64,000 nucleotides of DNA from JAEUJM01 sp044221555 (lineage in GTDB: Bacteria; Actinomycetota; Acidimicrobiia; Acidimicrobiales; DATDAH01). The translations under genes and the position numbers were made by a program. The stretch is taken from contig JBGAOY010000021.1 of NCBI GenBank assembly GCA_044221555.1, forward strand, positions 1 to 64,000, given 5' to 3'. Shown here piece by piece: positions 33,047-40,224 of the stretch (position 1 is the stretch's first letter; each line of letters begins with the position of its first letter). The notes under the pieces are model-generated. The model did no database searches, was not told where the DNA came from, and worked only from the letters and a program-made list of their open reading frames with translations.

Positions 33047-33148
33047 ACCGTCAACCGTCAACCGTCAACCGTCAACCGTCAACCGTCAACCGTCAACCGT
33101 CAACCGTCAACCGTCAACCGTCAACCGTCAACCGTCAACCGTCAACCG
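33047..33148. repeat. 7-bp minisatellite, 14 perfect copies
   Basis: ACCGTCA is repeated 14 times without a single mismatch from 33047 to 33144, then breaks after ACCG. It lies between the convergent membrane-protein and kinase genes. The perfection implies recent expansion or active slippage. Confidence 0.95.
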
Positions 33149-33302
33149 GCCGGCGGTGCTGGTCGCCGGGCGCAGTCCCGTTCCCCGTCGCCGGTCGGCG
33201 GTGCCGGTCGCCGGGCGCAGGCCCGTTCCCCGTCGCCGGCCGGCGGTGCCGGTCGCCGGGAGCAGTCCCGTTCCCGGTGACCGGCCGGCAGTCCCGATCG
33301 CC
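33145..33302. repeat. 45-bp tandem repeat, three units plus part
   Basis: Units start at 33145, 33190 and 33235 with a degenerate partial unit at 33280. Shared core GGCGGTGCCGGTCGCCGGG then CGCAGTCCCGTTCCCCGTC. Units differ by two to four bases. It directly follows the 7-base array; together they fill the 308-base gap between convergent genes. Confidence 0.9.
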
Positions 33303-33314
33303 ATGCGACCGGGA

Positions 33315-35003
33315 TCAGCAGCTGGCCGAGTCGTTCTCGTCGGTCTGGCCGTTGCAGGTGTCGCCGACCAACTCGAGCATGGAGCCGACGGGCGTGATGG
33401 TGAACAGCTCGCCGCAGGCGTCGTTGTCGCCGTTCCCGCAGTTGTCGACCAGCTCCTGCACCGTGGAGCCGCTCTGGCTGGTGAGCCCACACGTACCGTT
33501 GGCGCCGGGGACGAGGTTGTCGCAACTCCCCCCGAGGTCGTGTTGCGCGGACCCCGGCGCGGTCTCGAAGAACAGGAAGTCGCACTGCAGGAACTCCGTG
33601 TTGATCGCCTCGGTCTCGGCCGGCGTGGGTGACGTGGCGGCCGACGCGTCGGTGGCCACGGTGACGCACCGGTCCTCGATACCGTCGAGGGTGGCCTGGT
33701 CGAGCACGGGCACCGTGCTGGCGGGGTCGAAGACCTCCGACGTGGAGGACGACGTCGTGTCGTCCGGCGGGGTGGTGACGCTGCTCTCGGTGGTGGTTGA
33801 CGGAGAGTCCTCGCTGCTGCCACCGATCACGATGATCCCGACGATCACCAGCAGCAGCGCCGCCACGCCGCCACCGATGGCCACCCAGATCGGCACGCCG
33901 CCGCTCTTCTTGGGCGGTCCGGGAGGTGCGCTCGGCGGAGGTGGTGTGGTGGTGGGCACCCCCGGGACAGGGGCCGGCGGCGGGGTGTTGGGCACGCCTG
34001 GGGGCCTGGGAGGGGGCGGCGTGTAGGGAATGCCCGGAGCGGGTGTGGGCGGGATCCCGGGTGTGGTCTGGCCGACGATGGTGGCGCTCGGATCCGCCGG
34101 TGGCGGCGGGGTGGGCGGGATGCCCGCCAGGCTGCCGGTGACGATGGTGCCGTCGGGCGCCGCGGCGCGCAGCGCCTGCATGGCCCGGGCGCCCAGCTCG
34201 CCGCAGCTGTCGAAGCGGTCGGCGGGCTCCTTGGCCATGGCCCGGGCGATGACGTCGTCGATCGCCGGGGGCAGGGTGGGCACGAGCGCCGTGGCCTTTG
34301 GGGGCTCACGGGTGAGGTGGGCGCCGATGATGGCCTGCACCTCGCCCTTGAAGGGGGGCTCGCCGGTGAGGGCCTCGTAGAGCAGGCAGCCGAGGGCGTA
34401 CTGGTCGCTGCGCCCGTCGAGGTCCTTCCCCTGGATCTGCTCCGGAGCGGCGTAGTACAGGGTGCCGAGGAACTGGCCCACCTGGGTGAGGCTCTGCTCG
34501 GCGGCCGTCTCCTTGGTGAGGCCGAAGTCGGCCAGGTACACGTGGTCGGTGTTGCCCCCGGGCAGCAACACGTTGCCGGGCTTCACGTCGCGGTGCACCA
34601 GGCCGGCGCCGTGGGCCAGGTCGAGCGCGCTCGCCACCTGGGCGACCACCCGCACCGCCTCGTCGGGATCGAGGGGCCCGTCGGCCAGCTTCTGCTTCAG
34701 GTCGATGCCGTCGATGAAGCGCATCGCGATGTAGAAGTGTCCGTCGTCCTCGCCCGCGTCGTAGACCGGCACGATGTTGGGGTGATGGTCGAGCTGCACC
34801 GCGAGCAGTGACTCGCGCTGGAACCGGTCGCGGAAGGATTCGTCGGCACTCAGCTGCTCGTGGAGCACCTTGAGGGCGACCTTGCGCCGCATGGCGGGCC
34901 GGAGGTCCTCGCCGAGGTAGACGGTGGCGAAACCCCCGGTGCCGATGACGCGAAGGATGCGGTAGCCGGCGAACTCGGTGCCGACTTCGAACGTGTTGGA
35001 CAT
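33315..35003 (-). CDS. Receptor-type Ser/Thr protein kinase
   Basis: 562 residues. Hanks-type kinase domain at about 12-275 with all catalytic parts: glycine loop GTGGFATVY, Lys45 (VALKVL), HRD at 137-139 (LVHRDVKPGNVLL), DFG at 159-161 and a QVGQFLGTLYYAAPEQI activation loop. A Pro-rich juxtamembrane stretch (about 290-370) precedes one membrane helix (WVAIGGGVAALLLVIVGIIV), a Thr/Ser stalk and an outer domain with paired cysteines (RCVTV, LQCDFLF, GSCDNLV, GTCGLT, NCGNGDNDACGELF). There are no PASTA repeats, so the ligand differs from PknB. Likely phosphorylates Thr in envelope or division proteins; the FHA protein at 36414 is a natural phosphothreonine reader. Confidence 0.94.
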   Translation of the reverse strand: MSNTFEVGTEFAGYRILRVIGTGGFATVYLGEDLRPAMRRKVALKVLHEQLSADESFRDRFQRESLLAVQLDHHPNIVPVYDAGEDDGHFYIAMRFIDGIDLKQKLADGPLDPDEAVRVVAQVASALDLAHGAGLVHRDVKPGNVLLPGGNTDHVYLADFGLTKETAAEQSLTQVGQFLGTLYYAAPEQIQGKDLDGRSDQYALGCLLYEALTGEPPFKGEVQAIIGAHLTREPPKATALVPTLPPAIDDVIARAMAKEPADRFDSCGELGARAMQALRAAAPDGTIVTGSLAGIPPTPPPPADPSATIVGQTTPGIPPTPAPGIPYTPPPPRPPGVPNTPPPAPVPGVPTTTPPPPSAPPGPPKKSGGVPIWVAIGGGVAALLLVIVGIIVIGGSSEDSPSTTTESSVTTPPDDTTSSSTSEVFDPASTVPVLDQATLDGIEDRCVTVATDASAATSPTPAETEAINTEFLQCDFLFFETAPGSAQHDLGGSCDNLVPGANGTCGLTSQSGSTVQELVDNCGNGDNDACGELFTITPVGSMLELVGDTCNGQTDENDSASC

Positions 35004-35132
35004 GTGTGCTCGCTCCGATAGCCCGGCCTCGCCCCAGCGGGGGCGAGTGTAACGACTGGTTGGGACGGGCAGGATCTGCCCGCCGCGGTGCCCCTTCAGA
35101 CGTCGCCGGACGGGCGGCTGGTTCCCGCTACC

Positions 35133-36287
35133 TCAGGGACGGCCGTAGCCGACCGGCGATCCCACGTAGCCGATGCTGGCCGTGCGGACCACGTCACCAC
35201 TGTGGGGGGCGTGGACGATCTGACCGCTGCCGATGTACATGCCGACGTGGTGGATCGGGCTGCCGTAGAACACCAGGTCGCCGGGCTGCAGGTCGGCCGC
35301 GGAGACCCGGCGCGTCACCGAGTACTGGGCGGAGGAGCTGTGGGGGAGCGAGCGGCCGGCGCGGGCCCAGGCCCACATCATCAGACCCGAGCAGTCGAAC
35401 CCGCTCGGGTCGGCACCGGCCCAGCGGTAGGGCACACCCTGCATGCTCAGGGCCGCGGCCACCGCGCCTGCGGCGCCCGAGGCCGGCGGCGGGGGGGTGG
35501 GTGACGGGGCGGGCGGTGGCGTCGTGCCGGGGTCGGTGCCGGTGCCCGTGCCGCCGCCGGTGGGGTCGGGCGCGGGGGCCTGGGCGGCCTGCGCCGCCGC
35601 CTGGGCCGCGGCGTCGATCTCGGCCTGGCGGGCCGCGGCCTCCGCGGCCCGCTGCTGTTCGATCAGGTCGGCCAGCTCGGCGTCGATCTGTGACTGCACC
35701 TGCTCCTGCTCGTCGATGGCCTGCTGGGCCTCGGCGGCGGACTGGTTGATCTGGTCGACCAGGTCGGCGGCATCCTGGCGGCTCTCACGGAGCTCGGCCA
35801 CCCGGTCGGCTACGTCCTCCTCGGTGGCGGCGAGATCCTCGATGAGCTGGGTCCGGTTGCCCGTGACCGTGTCGAGGTAGCCGAGGCGCAGCGGCATCTC
35901 CCGCTCGTTTCGGCTGTCGACGGCCACCGTGAGCGCGGAGTTGTCGGGGCCACCGAGGTAGGCGTCGACGGCGTAGGTCTGCAGCTCGGCCTTGCGCTGG
36001 TCGCGCTCCTCGACGGTGTCGGCCAGGCGGGCCTCGGCCTGGGTGATGTTCCCCTCCACCTCGGCCAGCTCGGCCTGCGCCGCGTTCGACCGGTCCTGCA
36101 GGCGCTCGTAGCGGGCGCTGAGCTCGTCGAGGCGGGCCGCGACCTGGCGGGCCTCCTCGCGCTTGTCGTCGATGCTCGACTGCCCGGAGGCGGGTGCGGC
36201 GCCGACGAAGGTCGCCCCGGCCAGTAGGGCCGCGAGCGCGACGGTGCTCCATCGCAGCCGGGCGCGCGATCGGGGCGAACAGGTCAA
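35133..36287 (-). CDS. Secreted NlpC/P60 peptidoglycan endopeptidase with coiled coil
   Basis: 384 residues from a TTG with AGGAG nine bases upstream. Signal peptide (VALAALLAGATFVGAAPASG), then a long coiled coil (about 38-235, repeated EEARQVAARLDELSARYERL-type heptads), a Gly/Thr/Pro linker and an NlpC/P60 domain (about 275-384). Catalytic Cys lies in PSGFDCSGLMMWAWARAG, His in PIHHVGMYIGSGQIVHAPHS. The layout is that of RipA/PcsB-like hydrolases that cut stem peptides and are held inactive until the coiled coil engages a partner. It sits between the kinase and the Hsp70-FHA gene on the same strand. Confidence 0.92.
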   Translation of the reverse strand: MTCSPRSRARLRWSTVALAALLAGATFVGAAPASGQSSIDDKREEARQVAARLDELSARYERLQDRSNAAQAELAEVEGNITQAEARLADTVEERDQRKAELQTYAVDAYLGGPDNSALTVAVDSRNEREMPLRLGYLDTVTGNRTQLIEDLAATEEDVADRVAELRESRQDAADLVDQINQSAAEAQQAIDEQEQVQSQIDAELADLIEQQRAAEAAARQAEIDAAAQAAAQAAQAPAPDPTGGGTGTGTDPGTTPPPAPSPTPPPPASGAAGAVAAALSMQGVPYRWAGADPSGFDCSGLMMWAWARAGRSLPHSSSAQYSVTRRVSAADLQPGDLVFYGSPIHHVGMYIGSGQIVHAPHSGDVVRTASIGYVGSPVGYGRP

Positions 36288-36413
36288 GTGTGAGATCTCC
36301 TACCGGCCATGTTGCGAAAGTGTGTCAAAAAAGGAGCGTACCCGCCAATACCGTCGGCAGCGGGGACCCCGCCCTGGAGCGGAATCGTCATGTTCGCCGA
36401 CGAGCGGGAGCGA
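36288..36413 (-). promoter_or_regulatory. Gap upstream of the NlpC/P60 gene: hairpin and promoter-like boxes
   Basis: Read on the minus strand, the gap holds GCGGGG-A-CCCCGC-type arms at 36360-36372 inside wider GTCGGC/GCCGAC arms, then a run of six T followed by TTGACA (a -35-like box) and AGGAG before the TTG start. The hairpin could end the Hsp70-FHA transcript. NlpC/P60 and rpf genes of Actinobacteria are often under ydaO (c-di-AMP) riboswitches; I could not match that consensus here. Confidence 0.35.
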
Positions 36414-38222
36414 TCAGCCGAGCCTGCTCGGCGAGTCGAACAGCAGGATCCGCTGGCCGAGCAGCAGGTGCGTTCCCGGCTGGATGGTGGTGGCGTGCCC
36501 GGGCAGCACGCGGGTCCACCCCGAGCCCTCGGAGGCCACGAACGTGCCGTTGGCGGAGATGCAGTCGGAGATGCGCACGTCCCACTCGTCGAGCTCGAGG
36601 CGGGCGTGCACCCGCGAGATCGAACGACCGGGATCGGCCAGGATGAGCGGACGGGCCGTGCCCGTGCGCACCGCCTCGTCGTTGTCGGGATCGCGCCCGA
36701 GGACGTAGTCGGCGTCGACCACGAAGGTCTCGCCGTCGTCGAGCACCAGCACGCCCAGCGGGGGTCGCGGGCCTTGGCGCACATCGGCCCCGTTGCGGCT
36801 GAGCGCCGCGCCACAGGTGGCACAGAACGGCACGCGGGGGTCGTTGAAGTGCTGCTGGGGGCAGTAGACGCCGGGCACCATCGTGGCGCCCGCGACCTGG
36901 GCGAGCATGGCGGGTGTGACCTGCACCGTGGGGCCTGACACCGCGGAGTCGGCCGGTCGAGCCGGCTCGGGCGCCGGGGCCTCGGCCGGCGGGTGGGCGG
37001 GCTCGGCCTGGGGGCGGGCCGGTTCGGGCACCACCGGGGCGACCGGGGCGATGATCGACGTGGGCGGCACGTTGGCCACCTGCTCGCCCGTGGGCGGCTC
37101 GGCCAGCTGCACCGCGCTCGGCTCGGCCGGCTGCTGGCGCGACATCGCGGCGCGCTTGCCCACGACCGACGCCGCGTGGAGTGCCGCCCCGAGGGCGATG
37201 GCGTGCTTGGGGTGGGCGTCGACCACGACGGGCCGGCCGATCTCGGCGCCGATCAGCTGGCCGACGAGCGGGATGCGCGACGAGCCTCCCACCAGCAGCA
37301 CCTTCGCCACCTGCGAGGGCTCCACCTGAGCCGACTGGAGCGCGCGCCGCATGGCGGTGACCGTGTCGACCAGCGTGGGCCGGATGATGGCCTCGAACTC
37401 CGAGCGGGTCATGCGCACGCGGCTGATCTTGGTGGGCAACCGCACCTTGATGGATGCCTCGGTGTCGGCCGACAGCACCTCCTTGGCGATCACGCAGTCC
37501 TCGCGCAGTGCGACGATGGCCTCGACCGCCTCGGGGTCCTCGGGGTCGAGCCGATCGAGCGCGCCGCCGGTGGCCTCGTTCACGAAGCCGAGCACCGCCT
37601 CGTCGAAGTCGATGCCGCCGAGTCGCTCGATGCCCTCGGGCTCACCGAGCATCTCGAACGAGGTCTCGGTCTTGCGCAACACCGCGGCGTCAAAGGTTCC
37701 GCCCCCGAGGTCGTACACGGCCAGAACGTCGCCGGGGCCGAGCCGCTCGGTGGACGCGTAGTAGATGGCCGCGGCCTCGGGCTCGGAGAGCAGCGAGCTC
37801 CCCTCGAGGCCGGACCGCCGCACCGCCTGCGAGAGCAGGTCCTTCTTGTACGGGCCCCAGTTGGCCGGGTGGGTGACGGTGACCGATTCGGGGCTGCCCC
37901 CCTCGAGCGTGGTCACCGCGTCGGTGACGGCCCTCAGCAGCCGCTCGGTGAGCGCATCGGCAGAGAACGGCGTGCCGCCGAGCAGGAGCGGCGCGGGGTC
38001 GCCCATGCGGCGCTTGAACTCGCGCGCCATCCGAGACGGGTCGGCCAACCCACGGTTGAGGGCCGGGTGACCGGTCACGACGGTGCCGTCGGCCCCCACC
38101 CACACCACCGACGGGATGGCCGCAGTCCGATAGTCGAGCGATGCGACCTCGACCCGGCCACCACGCGCCACCGCGGCAGCGGTGAAGGTGGTCCCCAAGT
38201 CGACCCCGAGTTGGAAGCTCAC
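36414..38222 (-). CDS. Hsp70-like ATPase fused to zinc ribbon and FHA domain
   Basis: 602 residues from a GTG with AAGGG upstream. Residues 1-370 are a complete Hsp70/actin-fold ATPase: phosphate-1 loop LGVDLGTTFTAAAV, phosphate-2 AVYDLGGGTFDAAVL, adenosine motif KVLLVGGSSRIPLVGQLIG. The peptide-binding and lid domains of DnaK are absent. They are replaced by a Pro/Ala/Glu linker (380-450), a short zinc-ribbon-like segment (Cys454, Cys467-x2-Cys470) and a C-terminal FHA domain with Arg510 (YVLGRDPDN), SISRVHA at 534-540 and SANGTF near 558. FHA domains bind phosphothreonine peptides. Divergent from the iniA/iniC-type operon, whose mycobacterial-family relatives are also often next to an Hsp70-like gene. 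Confidence 0.92.
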   Translation of the reverse strand: MSFQLGVDLGTTFTAAAVARGGRVEVASLDYRTAAIPSVVWVGADGTVVTGHPALNRGLADPSRMAREFKRRMGDPAPLLLGGTPFSADALTERLLRAVTDAVTTLEGGSPESVTVTHPANWGPYKKDLLSQAVRRSGLEGSSLLSEPEAAAIYYASTERLGPGDVLAVYDLGGGTFDAAVLRKTETSFEMLGEPEGIERLGGIDFDEAVLGFVNEATGGALDRLDPEDPEAVEAIVALREDCVIAKEVLSADTEASIKVRLPTKISRVRMTRSEFEAIIRPTLVDTVTAMRRALQSAQVEPSQVAKVLLVGGSSRIPLVGQLIGAEIGRPVVVDAHPKHAIALGAALHAASVVGKRAAMSRQQPAEPSAVQLAEPPTGEQVANVPPTSIIAPVAPVVPEPARPQAEPAHPPAEAPAPEPARPADSAVSGPTVQVTPAMLAQVAGATMVPGVYCPQQHFNDPRVPFCATCGAALSRNGADVRQGPRPPLGVLVLDDGETFVVDADYVLGRDPDNDEAVRTGTARPLILADPGRSISRVHARLELDEWDVRISDCISANGTFVASEGSGWTRVLPGHATTIQPGTHLLLGQRILLFDSPSRLG

Positions 38223-38234
38223 AGCGATCCCTTC

Positions 38235-38249
38235 AAGGTGTTCGACCTT
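38235..38249. promoter_or_regulatory. Palindrome in the divergent Hsp70-FHA / IniA promoter region
   Basis: AAGGT-GTTCG-ACCTT is a perfect five-base inverted repeat overlapping a minus-strand TAAGGT (-10-like) for the Hsp70-FHA gene. On the plus strand TACATT at 38268-38273 is a -10 candidate for the GTPase operon. A repressor or activator bound here could serve both directions. Confidence 0.35.
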
Positions 38250-38350
38250 AGTGTTGTCACGACGCAATACATTTGCACGATGAACCGACGAGGGCCACGA
38301 GCGACGCGTTGGCCCCGACCGACCCGACGACACCGCCAGGAGCGGGGGAC

Positions 38351-40216
38351 ATGACCGATCTGCGCTCAACATTACGGGCCGCAGCCGACATTGCCGATCG
38401 TCGCGGCCGTGCCGATCTCGTCGAGCGCATCGAGAAGGCCGAGCGCCATCGCACCGATGCCACCATCCGGGTCGTCGTGGTGGGCGACTTCAAGTCCGGC
38501 AAGAGCTCGCTCGTGAACGCTCTGGTCGGCTCCGTGGCCTGCCCGGTCGACGACGATCTCGCGACGGCGGTCATCACGTCGGTGGCCCACGCGGCCGCAC
38601 CCACCGCCTCGCTCACCTACAAGAGCGATCAGGGCGAGCAGCTCGCGCCGGCGACCGTGGCCCTCGACGACCTCATCGGCGTGGTCGAGCGCGGCCAGCA
38701 CGACGGCCACGCCATCGCGTCGATCTCGGTGGGCGTGCCCAGCCCCTTCCTCGCCGGCGGCCTGGAGCTGATCGACACCCCGGTGCTGGGTGGCCTCGAC
38801 TCACCTGAGGCGGTGGCCACCCTGATGGGGCTGCCGTTCGTCGACGCGCTGTTGTTCGTGTCCGACACCTCGCAGGAGTACACGGCGCCGGAGCTGTCGT
38901 ACCTGCGCCACGCGTGGTCGTCGGGCACCCGGGTCATCTGCGTCATGTCCAAGATCGATCTGCACCCGCAGTGGCGGCGCATCCTCGAGATCGACCAGGG
39001 CCACCTCCGGACCGCGGGCATCGAGCCGCCCATCCTGCCCGCCTCGTCCCGGCTGTACGAGCTGTCGTTGCAGTCCGGCGACGAGACCTACGCCACCGAG
39101 TCGGGGGTGCCGGCACTGCGTGAGTACCTCATCCGCAACGTGGTGATACCCGCCAACGCCGGCCGCGACCAGGCCGCCGTCGCCGAGGTGGTCGGCGTGC
39201 TCGACCAACTCGAGAGCGTGCTGCGGGCCGAGCAGGCGGCGCTGGCCGTCGACGTCGAAGGCCCCTCGCTGGCCGAGCTGCGGGCCTCGTACGAGCAGGC
39301 GACGGCCCTGCTGTCCGACGGTGCCACGTGGCGCCAGGTGCTCAGCGACGGGGTGGAGGACCTGAGCAACGACGTCCAGCACGAGTTGGCGGTCCGCCTC
39401 CGCAACCTCAGCCACCAGGCCGGCGAGATGGTCGATGCCGGCGATCCCGTGCTGAACCAGGAGGAGTACTCCAACTGGGTGTCGCGCGGTGCGGCCGCCA
39501 TCGTCAGCGAGTGCTTCCAGGTGGTCGCGCGGCGCGGTGAGGAGCTGTCGAACCGCATCGTGGCCGAGCTGTCGAGCGCCACCGAAGGGCTGTTGGTGTC
39601 GCTCGACGTGGCCCTGGCGACCCAGCCCACCGACCAGCTGTCGTTCTCGTCGCACTCGTCGTCGGCCGACGACGACGAGGACAAGGTGCTGGTGGCCATC
39701 GGCGGCGCCTGGGGGGGCATGGAGCCGCTGCTCGGCGTGGCGGGGATGATCGGCCTCGGCGTCGGTGGCGTGGTGGCCGCCCCGGTGCTGTTGGCGGTGG
39801 CCGGTGTCGCCGGCGTGCTCACGGTGGGTCGGGCCTTCAAGCAGGAGCGACGCAAGGCGCTCAGCTCCGAGCGCCAACGGGCCAAGGACGAGTACCGCGA
39901 GTACCTCGACGAGGTGCAGGTGCGCTTCACCAAGGCGCTCGACGACGCGGTGCGCAGCTTGTCGCGCCAGCTGCGCGACGGTGCGACCACCCGCGTGACC
40001 GAGCTGCAGCGATCCGCCCGATCGGCCCTCGAGGCCACCGAGCGGGCCCCTACCGTGGACGAGGCGGCGCGCGCCGCAGTGGTCACGGAGCTGGTGGCCG
40101 AGCTGGCCACGGTGGCCGGGTTGCGGGAGCAGGCACGACAGGACGTCAAGCTGACACTGGCCGCGATGCCCGAGGCTTCGGGTGATCGGGCCGGCGAGAG
40201 GGGGACCGATGGGTGA
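38351..40216 (+). CDS. iniA: IniA-like dynamin-family GTPase
   Basis: 621 residues from the ATG after GGAGCGGGGG (a TTG at 38273 is possible). P-loop is VVVGDFKSGKSSLVNALVG (residues 42-60), switch region DLATAVITSVAH, G3 DTPVLGGLDSPE, then FVSDTSQEYTAPELSYLRHA and G4-like MSKIDLHPQW. Long helical bundle follows, interrupted near residues 445-490 by a Gly/Ala/Val-rich hydrophobic hairpin (GVAGMIGLGVGGVVAAPVLL) that would enter the membrane. These blocks match mycobacterial IniA, a bacterial dynamin-like protein that remodels membranes and is induced by cell-wall drugs. The stop overlaps a GTG of the next gene; the likely ATG is nine bases on, so the two are co-translated. Confidence 0.9.
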   Translation: MTDLRSTLRAAADIADRRGRADLVERIEKAERHRTDATIRVVVVGDFKSGKSSLVNALVGSVACPVDDDLATAVITSVAHAAAPTASLTYKSDQGEQLAPATVALDDLIGVVERGQHDGHAIASISVGVPSPFLAGGLELIDTPVLGGLDSPEAVATLMGLPFVDALLFVSDTSQEYTAPELSYLRHAWSSGTRVICVMSKIDLHPQWRRILEIDQGHLRTAGIEPPILPASSRLYELSLQSGDETYATESGVPALREYLIRNVVIPANAGRDQAAVAEVVGVLDQLESVLRAEQAALAVDVEGPSLAELRASYEQATALLSDGATWRQVLSDGVEDLSNDVQHELAVRLRNLSHQAGEMVDAGDPVLNQEEYSNWVSRGAAAIVSECFQVVARRGEELSNRIVAELSSATEGLLVSLDVALATQPTDQLSFSSHSSSADDDEDKVLVAIGGAWGGMEPLLGVAGMIGLGVGGVVAAPVLLAVAGVAGVLTVGRAFKQERRKALSSERQRAKDEYREYLDEVQVRFTKALDDAVRSLSRQLRDGATTRVTELQRSARSALEATERAPTVDEAARAAVVTELVAELATVAGLREQARQDVKLTLAAMPEASGDRAGERGTDG

Positions 40217-40224
40217 GGACCGGC

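Noticed and set aside
33047..33302. CRISPR array
   Set aside because: Units are contiguous with no variable spacers and are only 7 or 45 bases; no cas gene is near.
36288..36413. ydaO-type c-di-AMP riboswitch before the NlpC/P60 gene
   Set aside because: The gap has a GC hairpin, but I could not match the conserved core, and 126 bases is short for that riboswitch plus a promoter. A covariance-model search would decide.
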